Shown: piece by piece, positions 45,305 to 54,789 of the stretch
Layout: the number at the start of each line of letters is the position of its first letter
Position numbering within the stretch: the first letter of the stretch is position 1
Assembly (NCBI RefSeq): GCF_022376295.1
Contig: NZ_CP060140.1
Location: 4,282,356-4,346,355, forward strand
Reading direction: 5' to 3'
Length of the DNA stretch: 64,000 nucleotides
From: Nodularia sphaerocarpa UHCC 0038
GTDB lineage: Bacteria > Cyanobacteriota > Cyanobacteriia > Cyanobacteriales > Nostocaceae
Notes under the pieces: model-generated
Database searches by the model: none
The model's input: only the letters and a program-made list of their open reading frames with translations
Told to the model about the DNA's origin: nothing
Made by a program: the position numbers and the translations under genes

Positions 45305-46366
45305 CTATTGGGTAAAAACCTTGACGGTATTACTTGGTACAGATACTTGCACTCGTGCGCCTATAGGTAGGGGTATATCATCTCTTGTGCGAGCGTGAAT
45401 TTCTTTCCCAGAGGCAGTTTTTAAACAATATAAATACTCGCGTCCTAAAAATCTACGACTGTGGATAAATACAGGCGAATCACTAGCTGCTTCTAATCTT
45501 AAACCTTCCTGACGAATCATGATTTCGCCAGTATCGTTTGTGTCGTCAACTGGTAACTCAAAATTACCTACTTCTGTTTCCCAGATATTACCTTGACGAC
45601 GGGCGGGAAGGAAATTAGCCTGAGTCACAAATTCAGCTACAAACCTCGATGCTGGATGTGTGTAAATTTCTTCTGGTGTGCCTAGTTGTTCTAGGTGTCC
45701 TTGCCTCATTACACCGACTATATCGGAAATAGCTAGTGCTTCTTCTTGGTCATGGGTAACAAAAATGGCTGAAGTCCCCGCCGCTTTCAGTATGTCTCGG
45801 ATTTCTTCGCGCAACCGCAACCTGACTTGAATATCCAGATTGCTTAAGGGTTCATCCAAAAGCATGAGTTGCGGTTGGGGTGCTAAGGCGCGGGCGAGGG
45901 CGACTCGTTGCTGCTGTCCACCTGATAGTTCGTAAGGGTAACGCTTTTCTAAGCCTGGGAGGTTTACTAGTTCAATGACTTCGGCGATACGTTTTTGGAT
46001 TTGCTGTTTTGTGGAATGTTTTAACCCAAAGGCGACATTTTCGGCGACGTTTAAATGGGGAAATAGTGCGTAATCTTGAAAAACAATCCCAATGTCACGC
46101 TGTTCGGCTGGAACACAAAGAGAGCGTTGGCGTAGCCCGCCGGAGGCATCGCATACTATTCTACCGCCTATTTCAATTTTTCCTGATTGCAGGTTCTCAA
46201 AGCCCGCGATCATTCGCAACAGTGTAGTTTTACCGCAACCAGATGGGCCGAGCAATCCCAATATATCCCCTTTTTGCAGCGTTAGGGAGACGTTATCGAC
46301 GGCGGGCGCGACATTTTGGGAAAACTGCTTGGTGACATTCTGTAATTGGACAATTGCTTGTTGCAT
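45305..46366 (-). CDS. futC: Ferric iron ABC transporter, ATP-binding subunit
   Basis: A 353-residue ATPase of the FbpC/FutC type. It has Walker A GPSGCGKTT (about residue 40), signature LSGGQQQRVALARAL, Walker B LMLLDEP, H-loop FVTHDQEEAL and a C-terminal TOBE-like domain (IMIRQEGLRLEA, TSGKEIHARTRDDIPLPIGA). It energises import of Fe3+ delivered by the binding proteins. It lies downstream of the permease gene (35-base gap), in the order binding protein - binding protein - permease - ATPase on the minus strand. Confidence 0.9.
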   Translation of the reverse strand: MQQAIVQLQNVTKQFSQNVAPAVDNVSLTLQKGDILGLLGPSGCGKTTLLRMIAGFENLQSGKIEIGGRIVCDASGGLRQRSLCVPAEQRDIGIVFQDYALFPHLNVAENVAFGLKHSTKQQIQKRIAEVIELVNLPGLEKRYPYELSGGQQQRVALARALAPQPQLMLLDEPLSNLDIQVRLRLREEIRDILKAAGTSAIFVTHDQEEALAISDIVGVMRQGHLEQLGTPEEIYTHPASRFVAEFVTQANFLPARRQGNIWETEVGNFELPVDDTNDTGEIMIRQEGLRLEAASDSPVFIHSRRFLGREYLYCLKTASGKEIHARTRDDIPLPIGARVQVSVPSNTVKVFTQ

Positions 46367-46400
46367 AGTAAATAACCGGGGAAATAAGGCGATGAGTAAA

Positions 46401-48020
46401 TTAAAATTTTGGTTGGATTTCTGGTTTAGGTGTGGCTTTCTCTTTTTTAACGTTTTCTTGAGATAGCACCAATAGAGTTGAACCCATGGAAACGAGCAGC
46501 ATTGTCAGGGAGGAGGCCGCAGCGTCGGCAAAATCGACGTTTTCTGTGGCTTGCCAAATTTGTGTTGCTAAGGTGTTGAAGCCTATGGGTGCTAATAGCA
46601 TTGTTGCTGGTAGTTCTTTAATGGCTGTGAGAAAGACCAAGACTGCACCACTCAACACTCCAGGTCTGACGAGGGGTAAAGTGACTTCTCTGAGGGCTTG
46701 CCAAGGATTTCTGCCTAAGCTGCGGGCTGATTCTTCTAGCTGGGGATTGACTTGTAAAAGGCTGGTGCGTATTGCTCCGACTGATTGGGGCAGAAATAAA
46801 ACTAAATACGCAAATATGAGCATTGGCAATGTTTGATACAAAAATGGTAAGTAGTTTGCACCAAAAAAGACCAAGGATAAAGCTACTACAATTCCTGGTA
46901 CACCAAATCCTATGTAAGAGCAGCGTTCAATTATGGCGGTGATTTTAGTGGGGAATCTGACTGATAATATGGCTACAGGTAAGGCAAAGATTGTGGCTGC
47001 GATCGCCGCTAATCCTGCTGCTGAAATTGAATTGAAAATGCTGGGTAATAAATTGGGGAAGCTGTAGCCAGTGTTGAGTCCCCGAATCAGCCAAAACAAA
47101 GTTATCCCCACTGGTAAGACTACACCGAAGCTCGTGATCAGTAAGCAAAAGCCCAGCGCTGGCCATTTCCAAATTCCCAATTTAACAATTTTGGGCGGAC
47201 GCAATGAGGCGGAACCACGACTGTAATATGCAGCGCGCGATCGCACTCGATACTCTAACCATAAAATTAACAGTACCAGTGTCACCAACATTAAAGATAA
47301 CACCGCAGCTGTGTTGCGATTAAAACTAGCTTTATATTGTGTAAAAATTACCCGTGTAAAGGCATCAAACCGCATCAGCGAAGGTGTGCCAAAATCGCGC
47401 AATGAATACAAAGCTACCAATAATCCCCCCGCAATCATCGATGGTTTCAGTTGGGGTAAAACTACCTTAAAGAAGGTTTCTCTACTGCTATAACCCAAAC
47501 TGCGGCCAGCTTCCTCTATCGAAGGATCTATACCTTGTAACCCAGAACGTACACTTAGCAGTAGATAAGGGTAAGTAAACAAGGTGATGGCTAAAACAGC
47601 CCCCGGAAAACCATAAATAGAAGGTAACTCTTCTACCCCCAGAGGTTGTAGCAATAACTGTAAAAAACTTCCCCTTGGTGCTAAGGCCGCAATTAAGGCA
47701 AAACTGCCCACATAACTGGGAACTGCTAAAGGTAAAGTTGTGGCGACTAACCAAAATTTACGTCCGGGTAAGTCTGTCCGCACAGTTAAAAAGGCTAAGG
47801 GTACAGCAATCAGTGTGGAAAATAAAGTCACTGTCGCCGCCATCGCCGCACTATTAAAGAAAACAGTGATATTGCGGGGACGAGAAATTAATGCCCAAAA
47901 CTCATCCGCACCAATACCTACTGCACGAATTACTAAGTATACTAATGGCAGCGTAATAGCTACTGCTACTACCGCCGCCGCTAAAATTAGAAATAATGGA
48001 GGGCGAACCGATGATTTCAA
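46401..48020 (-). CDS. futB: Ferric iron ABC transporter permease
   Basis: A 539-residue fused permease with two homologous halves and about twelve transmembrane helices. Each half has an EAA loop for ATPase contact (EEAGRSLGYSSRETFFKVVL and EESARSLGRNPWQALREVTL). This matches FbpB/FutB, where the two permease domains are joined. The start is TTG at 48020, three bases after the stop of the upstream binding protein, with AAGAG before it, so the two are translationally linked. Confidence 0.93.
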   Translation of the reverse strand: MKSSVRPPLFLILAAAVVAVAITLPLVYLVIRAVGIGADEFWALISRPRNITVFFNSAAMAATVTLFSTLIAVPLAFLTVRTDLPGRKFWLVATTLPLAVPSYVGSFALIAALAPRGSFLQLLLQPLGVEELPSIYGFPGAVLAITLFTYPYLLLSVRSGLQGIDPSIEEAGRSLGYSSRETFFKVVLPQLKPSMIAGGLLVALYSLRDFGTPSLMRFDAFTRVIFTQYKASFNRNTAAVLSLMLVTLVLLILWLEYRVRSRAAYYSRGSASLRPPKIVKLGIWKWPALGFCLLITSFGVVLPVGITLFWLIRGLNTGYSFPNLLPSIFNSISAAGLAAIAATIFALPVAILSVRFPTKITAIIERCSYIGFGVPGIVVALSLVFFGANYLPFLYQTLPMLIFAYLVLFLPQSVGAIRTSLLQVNPQLEESARSLGRNPWQALREVTLPLVRPGVLSGAVLVFLTAIKELPATMLLAPIGFNTLATQIWQATENVDFADAAASSLTMLLVSMGSTLLVLSQENVKKEKATPKPEIQPKF

Positions 48021-48023
48021 CTC

Positions 48024-49049
48024 TTATAAAACTCCTGCCTCTTGTAGCAATTCTAGCGTTCCTGGCAGATCATTCAAGTTTGTCAGGTTAACTTTGGGTG
48101 TCTTAATCTGGTTCAATGGTACTTGATTAGCCGGTCCTGCTACTCCTGAAACTACAGGATATTCATTAGTTTCTTTAGCAAAGTATGTTTGTGAACTAGG
48201 TCTAAGCAGGTAGCCAATCAGTTTTTCTACTTCCGGTTTTTGCTTGGTGGAGTTCATAATTGCCACACCAGCGATGTTGATCATTGATCCTGCGTCTTGA
48301 TTGGTGTAGTGAGCAGCTACAGGGAAGTTAGAATTAGTTTTTTTGAAGTTAGCTAAATAATAGTTATTTACCAAACCGATTTGAGCTTCTCCGCGTCCTA
48401 GGGCTTCTACTATGGCCGTGTTGTTGCGTAAATCTTTGACTCCATTGCCTTTCATGGCTTTGAGCCATTGCAGAGTTCTGGGTTCTCCCTCTATTACCCG
48501 CATAGCGGTGACAAATGACTGAAATGAGCCGTTTGTTGGGGCCCATGCTACTTTACCACGCCATTGTGGTTTTACTAAGTCCCAAACTGACTTTGGCAGT
48601 TGATCCTTTTTGACTAAACTGGTGTTGTAGTTAAGTACACGCGCGCGACCAGAAATACCTACCCAATGTCCTTTGGGAGAGCGAAAGCGAGGATCTACTT
48701 GGTTGAGCAAGTTAGATGAAATTGGTAGGGTGAGATTTCGTCTTTCTAGCAAGCCTAAAGCGCCTGCATCTTGAGCAAAGTACAAGTCGGCGCGGCTATT
48801 TTTGCCTTCTTCTACCAGAGCGATCGCTAACTCAGCCGTATCACCATAACGCACTTGGATATTCATCCCCAAGTCTTTTTTGGCTTGTTCGAGCAACGGA
48901 GAAATCAGTTTTTCCGATCTCCCTGAATAGATAGTGACAGTTTTGGTTTGTGCATTTACACTTACACCTACTCCCGAACTGAGCATGAAAGCTAAAGCTC
49001 CAGCCGTAACTTTCATTAATGGCAAAGTTTTCAATTTAACAGACTCCAT
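48024..49049 (-). CDS. Ferric iron-binding periplasmic protein (FutA-like)
   Basis: A 341-residue solute-binding protein of the FbpA/FutA class (bacterial extracellular protein family). It has a signal peptide (MKVTAGALAFMLSSGVGVSVNA-Q), the N-terminal VTIYSGRSEKLISPLLEQ, RYGDTAELAIALVEEG and a C-terminal tyrosine pair (NNYYLANFKK) that would ligate Fe3+. It sits directly before the permease gene. A second paralogue lies 153 bases upstream. Upstream of this gene the minus strand reads GTGATAATAATTAAGGAT, a partial Fur-box-like sequence; regulation by iron is inferred. Confidence 0.92.
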   Translation of the reverse strand: MESVKLKTLPLMKVTAGALAFMLSSGVGVSVNAQTKTVTIYSGRSEKLISPLLEQAKKDLGMNIQVRYGDTAELAIALVEEGKNSRADLYFAQDAGALGLLERRNLTLPISSNLLNQVDPRFRSPKGHWVGISGRARVLNYNTSLVKKDQLPKSVWDLVKPQWRGKVAWAPTNGSFQSFVTAMRVIEGEPRTLQWLKAMKGNGVKDLRNNTAIVEALGRGEAQIGLVNNYYLANFKKTNSNFPVAAHYTNQDAGSMINIAGVAIMNSTKQKPEVEKLIGYLLRPSSQTYFAKETNEYPVVSGVAGPANQVPLNQIKTPKVNLTNLNDLPGTLELLQEAGVL

Positions 49050-49201
49050 TTTTCTTTAACAAGAATATTTAGCGATACTTTTCGCTATCCTTAATTATTA
49101 TCACTAAGCGGTACTGGTAAGCAAGAAAACCTCTCAACTTTTTTTCAGGCTTTCCAGTGTTACCTGTATTCCCTTGCCTACCTTAACCTGCTTATAACAG
49201 C

Positions 49202-50272
49202 CTAAATGATTGCAACTTCCTGTAATAATTTCAGTGTATTATCTAAATCATTGAGGTTACTCAAATCAATTTTTTTGTCTTGTTTGCGAATTTCATTGAG
49301 TGATTTCAAATTCCCTTGGGGAGCAACTCCAGCAGCGAGAGGATACTCAGCCGTTTGACTAGCAAAGTAGTTTTGAGCATCTTCATTCAGCAAAAATTCG
49401 CCAAATCTTTGAGCAATATTAGGATGCTTGGCACTGTTGAGAATTGCGATACCTGCGACATTTACCAAAGACCCAATATCTTCAGTGAAATGATGCACCA
49501 CTGGAACTTGAGGATTATCTTTTTTGACTTGTTCCAGATAGTAATGATTAACAAATCCTAACGCTATTTCACCACGAGTTAAAGCTTGTACTATTGATGT
49601 GTTGTTAGGATAAACCTTGGCATCGTTAGCTTTAATACCTTCTAACCATTGCTTCGCTCTCTCCTCTCCCTCCGCCACTCGTAAGCCTGTAACAAAGGAT
49701 TGAAACGAGCCATTTGTAGGAGACCAGCCAATTTTACCTTTCCATTTCGGGTCAGTAAAACCAAAAATCGATGATGGTAATTCCTCTGACTTGACTAAAT
49801 TTGTATTGTAATCTACTGTACGCACCCTGCCCGTAACACCTACCCATTGCCCTTGTGGTGAACGGTAAGCACTATCTACCTTATTCAGCAGCGAACTTGG
49901 TAACTGTACGGCTCTACCTGCTTTTTGAATAGCTCCCAGAGCGCCTGCATCTTGAGCAAAAAATACATCTGCGGGACTATTTGTACCTTCTTCCAAAATT
50001 GCTGATGCTAATTCAGCCGTATCACCATAACGGACTTGAACTTTAGCATTAGTTTTTGCTTCAAACTGCTTTATTAGTTCACCAATTAGTTTCTCATTGC
50101 GTCCTGAGTAAATTACTAATTCTTGTTCTAACTCTGTAGCGGTTTGTCCTAACTCTGTGGCTGTTTGTCCTAACTCTGTGGCGGTTTGATTAGAATTACC
50201 ATCACAAGCAACGGCTAATCCACCGCTAGCAGTTGCTATTCCGACTAAATAAACAAATTGGCGACGCTTCAT
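49202..50272 (-). CDS. Ferric iron-binding lipoprotein (FutA-like), with heptapeptide repeats
   Basis: A 356-residue paralogue of the neighbouring binding protein. The ATG at 50272 follows GGAGAAAGGT. The N-terminus has a twin-arginine-like RRQF and a lipobox (GLAVAC), so it may be a Tat-exported lipoprotein. Then comes a linker of three near-identical heptapeptides (QTATELG) before ELVIYSGRNEKLIGELIKQF. FutA features are conserved: RYGDTAELASAILEEG and NHYYLEQVKKD with ligand tyrosines. With the second copy it may serve as the membrane-anchored form of a FutA1/FutA2-like pair. Confidence 0.92.
   Translation of the reverse strand: MKRRQFVYLVGIATASGGLAVACDGNSNQTATELGQTATELGQTATELEQELVIYSGRNEKLIGELIKQFEAKTNAKVQVRYGDTAELASAILEEGTNSPADVFFAQDAGALGAIQKAGRAVQLPSSLLNKVDSAYRSPQGQWVGVTGRVRTVDYNTNLVKSEELPSSIFGFTDPKWKGKIGWSPTNGSFQSFVTGLRVAEGEERAKQWLEGIKANDAKVYPNNTSIVQALTRGEIALGFVNHYYLEQVKKDNPQVPVVHHFTEDIGSLVNVAGIAILNSAKHPNIAQRFGEFLLNEDAQNYFASQTAEYPLAAGVAPQGNLKSLNEIRKQDKKIDLSNLNDLDNTLKLLQEVAII
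50109..50190. repeat. 21-bp tandem repeat inside the FutA lipoprotein gene
   Basis: Three units of CTAACTCTGTGGCGGTTTGTC-type, 21 bases (seven codons) each, with few mismatches, encode the QTATELG linker. In-frame copy number change would lengthen or shorten the linker. Confidence 0.85.
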
Positions 50273-50570
50273 ACCTTTCTCCAAACAAAAACTATTAGAT
50301 CATCATCTTTCTCACATAAGTTTTTATGAGAACATACACTCGCATAATCACCAATTCTGATACTAATTGTGGTTAACCTGCTAATTAGATTCAAAATCAC
50401 TTATTTTGTGGTTTTATCGCAATTTTTTGCTTCAGGTATTGACAATTATTATAAATCAAGTTTCCATATATACATGATATTAATTTCCATTAAATCAAAC
50501 TTTTTGTCTAAAAGCAATAAGATTCAGATGGGAATTATTCTTGTGTAGTTATCTGGTGTGAGGTAGAAAG

Positions 50571-52202
50571 ATGTTGTCTAATAAAATTTATTTATGGCTT
50601 TTAATGTCTGTAACCCTGACAGTACAAGGGTTGTTTGGGCAAGCAGTAAATGCTACTGAAGTCAATGAAGTCATAGATAGCAAAATCAATTCTGAAGAAA
50701 TATATCTAGCTCAAGTTACCAGTACAGACTTAAATTTTGATGATGATTTAGCTCAAGTTACGAGCATTTCTCAGTTATCAGACGTACAGCCAACAGACTG
50801 GGCGTTTCAGGCTTTACAGTCTCTTGTAGAACGTTATGGTTGTATTGCTGGTTATCCTAATGCGACGTTTCGCGGTAATCGCGCCTTGACTCGCTATGAG
50901 TTTGCGGCTGGGTTGAATGCTTGTTTAGACCGAGTTAATGAACTCATTGCTACCGCCACCGCCGATGTCATTACTCGCAATGATTTAAGCAGTTTGCAGC
51001 GCTTACAAGAAGAATTTTCGGCAGAATTGGCTACTTTACGGGGTCGAGTGGATGCTTTAGAAGCCCGAACTGCTGAAGTGGAAGCGAATCAATTTTCTAC
51101 AACTACAAAACTGAATGCGGAAGCTATATTTGTTGTTGCAGATGTGTTTGGCGATGAAAGAGCTGGAGGTGGTGACTTAAATACCAACACCATTCTGGCT
51201 AATCGCGTCCGTCTGAATTTCGACAGTAGCTTTACAGGTAAGGATCGTTTACGCGTCCGCTTGCAATCTCGGAATATTTCACCTTACAATGCTGGTCGGA
51301 CTGGCACAAACATGACCCGTTTGGGTTTTGATGGCGATAGTGACAACAATTTAGAAATTGATGACTTATACTATCGCTTTCCAGTTGGTAAAAACACTAC
51401 AGCTTGGTTAATTTCCAACGGATTTGGCTCTGATAATATTGTTCAAAGTACCTTCAACACTTTATTACAAGGTGGCGGTACTGGCGCGATTTCGCGGTTT
51501 GGGCGCTATAGTTCGATTTATCGCCTCGCTGAAGGAACAGGAGTTGCTATCAACCATAAATTTAACCAGAGTTTAGCTCTTTCCTTGGGGTATCGAGCTA
51601 GAAATGGGAATAATCCCGATGAAAAAGCAGGTTTGTTTGATGGTCAACAAGCTATACAATCACAACTAACCTTCCAACCTAGTCCGAATGTGGGTTTAGG
51701 TTTGACTTATGTCAACTACTATGCGCCCAGTGGAGGTGTGAATTTAACTGGTAGTATCGGAAGTGCTTTCGCTAGCCGACCTTTTGCAAGTGATTCAGCT
51801 ACTTTGGCTAACGCTTACGGTGTCGAAGCCAGTTACCGATTTAGTCCTAATTTCACCCTTTCTGGTTGGGGTGGTTATACTAAAGCCCAAGCTTTAGCTG
51901 GTAGTAACCAAGGTAGCAAAGCAGATATCTGGAATTGGGCGGTAACTTTAGCTTTCCCGGATTTAGGTAAAAAAGGTAACTTAGCTGGTTTTGTATTTGG
52001 TATGCCTCCCAAAGTCACCAGCAACGATGTCACGAGCCGTGAAAACCAAGATACTTCTTATCACATAGAAGGTTTCTATCGTTATCGAGTTACAAATAAT
52101 GTCGATGTGACTCCCGGTGTGATGGTGATTCTCAATCCAGAACACAATGATAATAATGAGGCTCTGTGGGTAGGAGTTTTACGGACAAGGTTTAGTTTCT
52201 AA
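50571..52202 (+). CDS. Iron uptake porin, SLH domain plus OprB-like barrel
   Basis: A 543-residue outer membrane protein. It has a signal peptide (LLMSVTLTVQGLFGQAVNA), an SLH domain (about 65-130, LSDVQPTDWAFQALQSLVER ... NRALTRYEFAAGLNACLDRV), a coiled coil (RLQEEFSAELATLRGRVDAL) and a C-terminal beta-barrel ending in Phe (VGVLRTRFSF). Cyanobacterial proteins of this type are outer-membrane porins, some linked to iron uptake. It is divergent from the two FutA genes with a 298-base shared gap, supporting a role in passing Fe3+ through the outer membrane. GAGG precedes the ATG by seven bases. Confidence 0.92.
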   Translation: MLSNKIYLWLLMSVTLTVQGLFGQAVNATEVNEVIDSKINSEEIYLAQVTSTDLNFDDDLAQVTSISQLSDVQPTDWAFQALQSLVERYGCIAGYPNATFRGNRALTRYEFAAGLNACLDRVNELIATATADVITRNDLSSLQRLQEEFSAELATLRGRVDALEARTAEVEANQFSTTTKLNAEAIFVVADVFGDERAGGGDLNTNTILANRVRLNFDSSFTGKDRLRVRLQSRNISPYNAGRTGTNMTRLGFDGDSDNNLEIDDLYYRFPVGKNTTAWLISNGFGSDNIVQSTFNTLLQGGGTGAISRFGRYSSIYRLAEGTGVAINHKFNQSLALSLGYRARNGNNPDEKAGLFDGQQAIQSQLTFQPSPNVGLGLTYVNYYAPSGGVNLTGSIGSAFASRPFASDSATLANAYGVEASYRFSPNFTLSGWGGYTKAQALAGSNQGSKADIWNWAVTLAFPDLGKKGNLAGFVFGMPPKVTSNDVTSRENQDTSYHIEGFYRYRVTNNVDVTPGVMVILNPEHNDNNEALWVGVLRTRFSF

Positions 52203-52353
52203 TTTCGGTTGGTGTCTTGGTGGTTAATTAGACATCTGTGACCAATATTGTCTCTACAAGGATTCACCGCCAAGACACAAAGACACAAAGAAGTTATAGA
52301 TGAGTTTGTAGCGGTAGAATTTACTCAAAGACTATAATTTTAGGAGTAGAACC

Positions 52354-52974
52354 CTGTCTCTACAATTTATTTCCCTTCCCCCTTCTAGTTCTCAACCACC
52401 CGCAGGTTTAATTGTCTGCTTACATGGTTGGGGCGCTAATGCTGAAGATGCAGCATCTTTATCACCGTTTTTTAATTTACCTGATTACCAGTTTTTATTT
52501 CCCAATGCACCTTTTCCTTTTCCCAATTCCCCTACAGGTAGGGCTTGGTATGACTTGAGAAAGGAAAATATGTATCAAGGTTTGGCAGAAAGCCAGCAAT
52601 TGTTAATAAATTGGTTGCAATCTTTGGAGAGTATGACTGGTGTGCCGTTGTCGCGCACTATTTTGAGCGGATTTTCTCAAGGTGGGGCGATGACTTTGGA
52701 TGTGGGGCTAAAATTGCCTCTAGCCGGTTTAGTTGTGATGAGTGGATATTTACATCCTGATCTAGTCACAACTGCTCAAGGTGATTTTCCCCCGACTTTA
52801 ATTATGCATGGTAGAGCCGATGAAGTTGTGCCTGTGTCAGCTGCTTTAAAAACTCGTTCAGCTGCGGAGTCTCTGGGAATTGCGGTAGAATACCATGAAT
52901 TTGATATGGGGCATGAAATTCGCCCAGATATGTTAGATGTGCTACGCAATTTTGTTGTCAAGCTCATGGGCTAG
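52354..52974 (+). CDS. Alpha/beta hydrolase (carboxylesterase/phospholipase), CTG start
   Basis: A 206-residue serine hydrolase of the acyl-protein thioesterase/carboxylesterase family. The triad is S108 in GFSQGG, D156 in HGRADEVVP and H187 in GHEI; the oxyanion motif is VCLHGWGAN near residue 25. The conserved N-terminus continues in frame well upstream of the first ATG or TTG, and the last in-frame stop ends at 52317. The only credible start there is CTG at 52354, preceded by AGGAG at spacing 7. A shorter form (TTG at 52555) would lose the oxyanion region. So it uses a rare CTG start or has lost an ATG. Confidence 0.8.
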   Translation: MSLQFISLPPSSSQPPAGLIVCLHGWGANAEDAASLSPFFNLPDYQFLFPNAPFPFPNSPTGRAWYDLRKENMYQGLAESQQLLINWLQSLESMTGVPLSRTILSGFSQGGAMTLDVGLKLPLAGLVVMSGYLHPDLVTTAQGDFPPTLIMHGRADEVVPVSAALKTRSAAESLGIAVEYHEFDMGHEIRPDMLDVLRNFVVKLMG

Positions 52975-53129
52975 TCTGAAGTAGAAATTTTTTGCAAAAT
53001 ATGGTCAAAAAAAATCCAAGTTTTTCGCAAATCTGCACCCTCTAATGAGTAAGATAGATTGGGTGGCAGCGTTAAGCGCAACTCAAATCGTGCTGGGTGA
53101 GAATTCTGCATACGGGAGGGGCAAGGATT

Positions 53130-53342
53130 ATGACAACTTTAAGCATTTCTAAGAAAGATATTTCTGCTATGACTACGGCAGATGTCCAAGATTTGGCTAA
53201 TCGTCTGGAAGAAGATGATTATAGCAATGCTTTTGAGGGTTTAAATGATTGGCATTTATTACGTGCGATCGCCTTTCAACGTCCTGAGTTAGTTGAACCC
53301 TATATCCATCTCTTGGATTTAGAAGCCTACGACGAAGCATGA
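53130..53342 (+). CDS. DUF2555 family protein
   Basis: A 70-residue cyanobacteria-specific protein (MTTLSISKKDISAMTTADVQ, YSNAFEGLNDWHLLRAIAFQ, VEPYIHLLDLEAYDEA), highly conserved in sequence but of unknown function. I use the ATG at 53130, since GGAGGGG lies a few bases before it; the frame is open a little further up. It is 60 bases before coaBC on the same strand, so the two may be co-transcribed. Confidence 0.85.
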   Translation: MTTLSISKKDISAMTTADVQDLANRLEEDDYSNAFEGLNDWHLLRAIAFQRPELVEPYIHLLDLEAYDEA

Positions 53343-53402
53343 CCATTGGAAAATTAGGAGTTAAGGGTTATATTTCTGACTACTTACTCCTAAGTTTCCA
53401 CT

Positions 53403-54656
53403 ATGCTCAGTCTTCAACGCCAAACCCCAAACCGCAAAAAAAGGGTGCTAATTGGTATCGGTGGTGGTATCGCCGCCTACAAAGTTTGTGAATTAGTTTC
53501 CACGCTGTTTAAAACTGGGGTGGAAATTCGCGTCATTCTCACCCAGTCAGCACAACAATTTATTACGCCTTTAACTTTAGCTACCCTCTCTCGCCATACT
53601 GCATACACAGATGATGATTTTTGGCAAGCAACTCATTCGCGTCCTTTGCATATTGAGTTGGGTGAATGGGCGGATTTGTTGGTAATTGCCCCTTTGACGG
53701 CTCATACATTAGCAAAGTTAGCTTGTGGTATGGCTGACAATTTACTCACAAATACGGTGCTGGCTTCTACTTGTCCGGTGTTGTTAGCACCAGCTATGAA
53801 TACAGATATGTGGTTACAGTTGGCTGTGCAGCGCAATTGGCAACAACTGTTAACAGATAGCAGATATCATGGTATGATGACGGCATCTGGTTTATTGGCT
53901 TGCGATCGCATCGGTGCGGGAAGAATGGCAGAACCCCCAGAAATTTTAACTTATATTCAATCACTTTTACACAGTGGCGGGGAACGGGATTTAACAGGTC
54001 AGCGTGTATTAATTAGCGCTGGGGGAACCAGAGAATATTTTGATCCGGTGCGGTTTATTGGTAATCCTTCTACGGGGAAAATGGGACTGGCTTTAGCCCA
54101 AGCTGCATTGCATCGAGGGGCAAATGTGACGCTGGTGCATGGTTTAGCTTCTTGGTCTGTACCATTGGGAGTGGAAGCTATACCTGTAGTTAGTGCGGCT
54201 CAAATGCAGGAGGTGATGCAGTCTTATGTACACAACTCTGATATAATTATTATGTCTGCGGCTGTGGCTGATGTCAAGCCTAGAGACTATAGTACAGAGA
54301 AATTACCCAAGCGATCGCTTCCCCAATCTTTACCCTTAGAACCAGTACCTGATATAATCGCTCAGTTAGCACAACTTAAACAACCGCATCAGTTTTTAGT
54401 TGGCTTTGCTGCACAGACTGGAAATATTATCACACCGGCTATGGACAAGTTGCAAAATAAGCATTTGGATATGATTGTTGCTAATCCCATTGATAAACCT
54501 GATAGTGGTTTTGGTAGTGACAATAATCAGGCGGTTTTTTTGGATAAACTAGGAAATAAACGGGAAATTGCTTCTTGTTCTAAGTTGCAAATGGCGCATT
54601 ATTTATTTGATTTTGTGGGTTTAGTTCACGCAGAGGCGCAGAGGCGCGGAGAATGA
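53403..54656 (+). CDS. coaBC: Phosphopantothenoylcysteine decarboxylase / phosphopantothenate-cysteine ligase
   Basis: A 417-residue bifunctional enzyme of coenzyme A synthesis. The N-terminal CoaC flavoprotein domain (about 15-190) has GIGGGIAAYKVCELV, PAMNTDMW and the active-site loop GLLACDRIGAGRMAEP; the C-terminal CoaB domain has SAGGTREYFDPVRFIGNPST and the AAVADVKP motif. Together they turn 4'-phosphopantothenate plus cysteine into 4'-phosphopantetheine. The last residues (HAEAQRRGE) are encoded by a CGCAGAGGCGCAGAGGCG repeat that runs through the stop codon, so the C-terminus has been replaced by repeat sequence. Confidence 0.96.
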   Translation: MLSLQRQTPNRKKRVLIGIGGGIAAYKVCELVSTLFKTGVEIRVILTQSAQQFITPLTLATLSRHTAYTDDDFWQATHSRPLHIELGEWADLLVIAPLTAHTLAKLACGMADNLLTNTVLASTCPVLLAPAMNTDMWLQLAVQRNWQQLLTDSRYHGMMTASGLLACDRIGAGRMAEPPEILTYIQSLLHSGGERDLTGQRVLISAGGTREYFDPVRFIGNPSTGKMGLALAQAALHRGANVTLVHGLASWSVPLGVEAIPVVSAAQMQEVMQSYVHNSDIIIMSAAVADVKPRDYSTEKLPKRSLPQSLPLEPVPDIIAQLAQLKQPHQFLVGFAAQTGNIITPAMDKLQNKHLDMIVANPIDKPDSGFGSDNNQAVFLDKLGNKREIASCSKLQMAHYLFDFVGLVHAEAQRRGE

Positions 54657-54789
54657 GAGTTTGAGAGTTTTGATGTTTTGCTGGGTGTCAAGGGAGGGGT
54701 TTTGGGCGACGGAGTGTTAAGGATTAGGGGATAATGTCTGTAATACCTGACTAATTCGGGCTTTGTTTTTCACAGCGAAGGGTTTGGAA

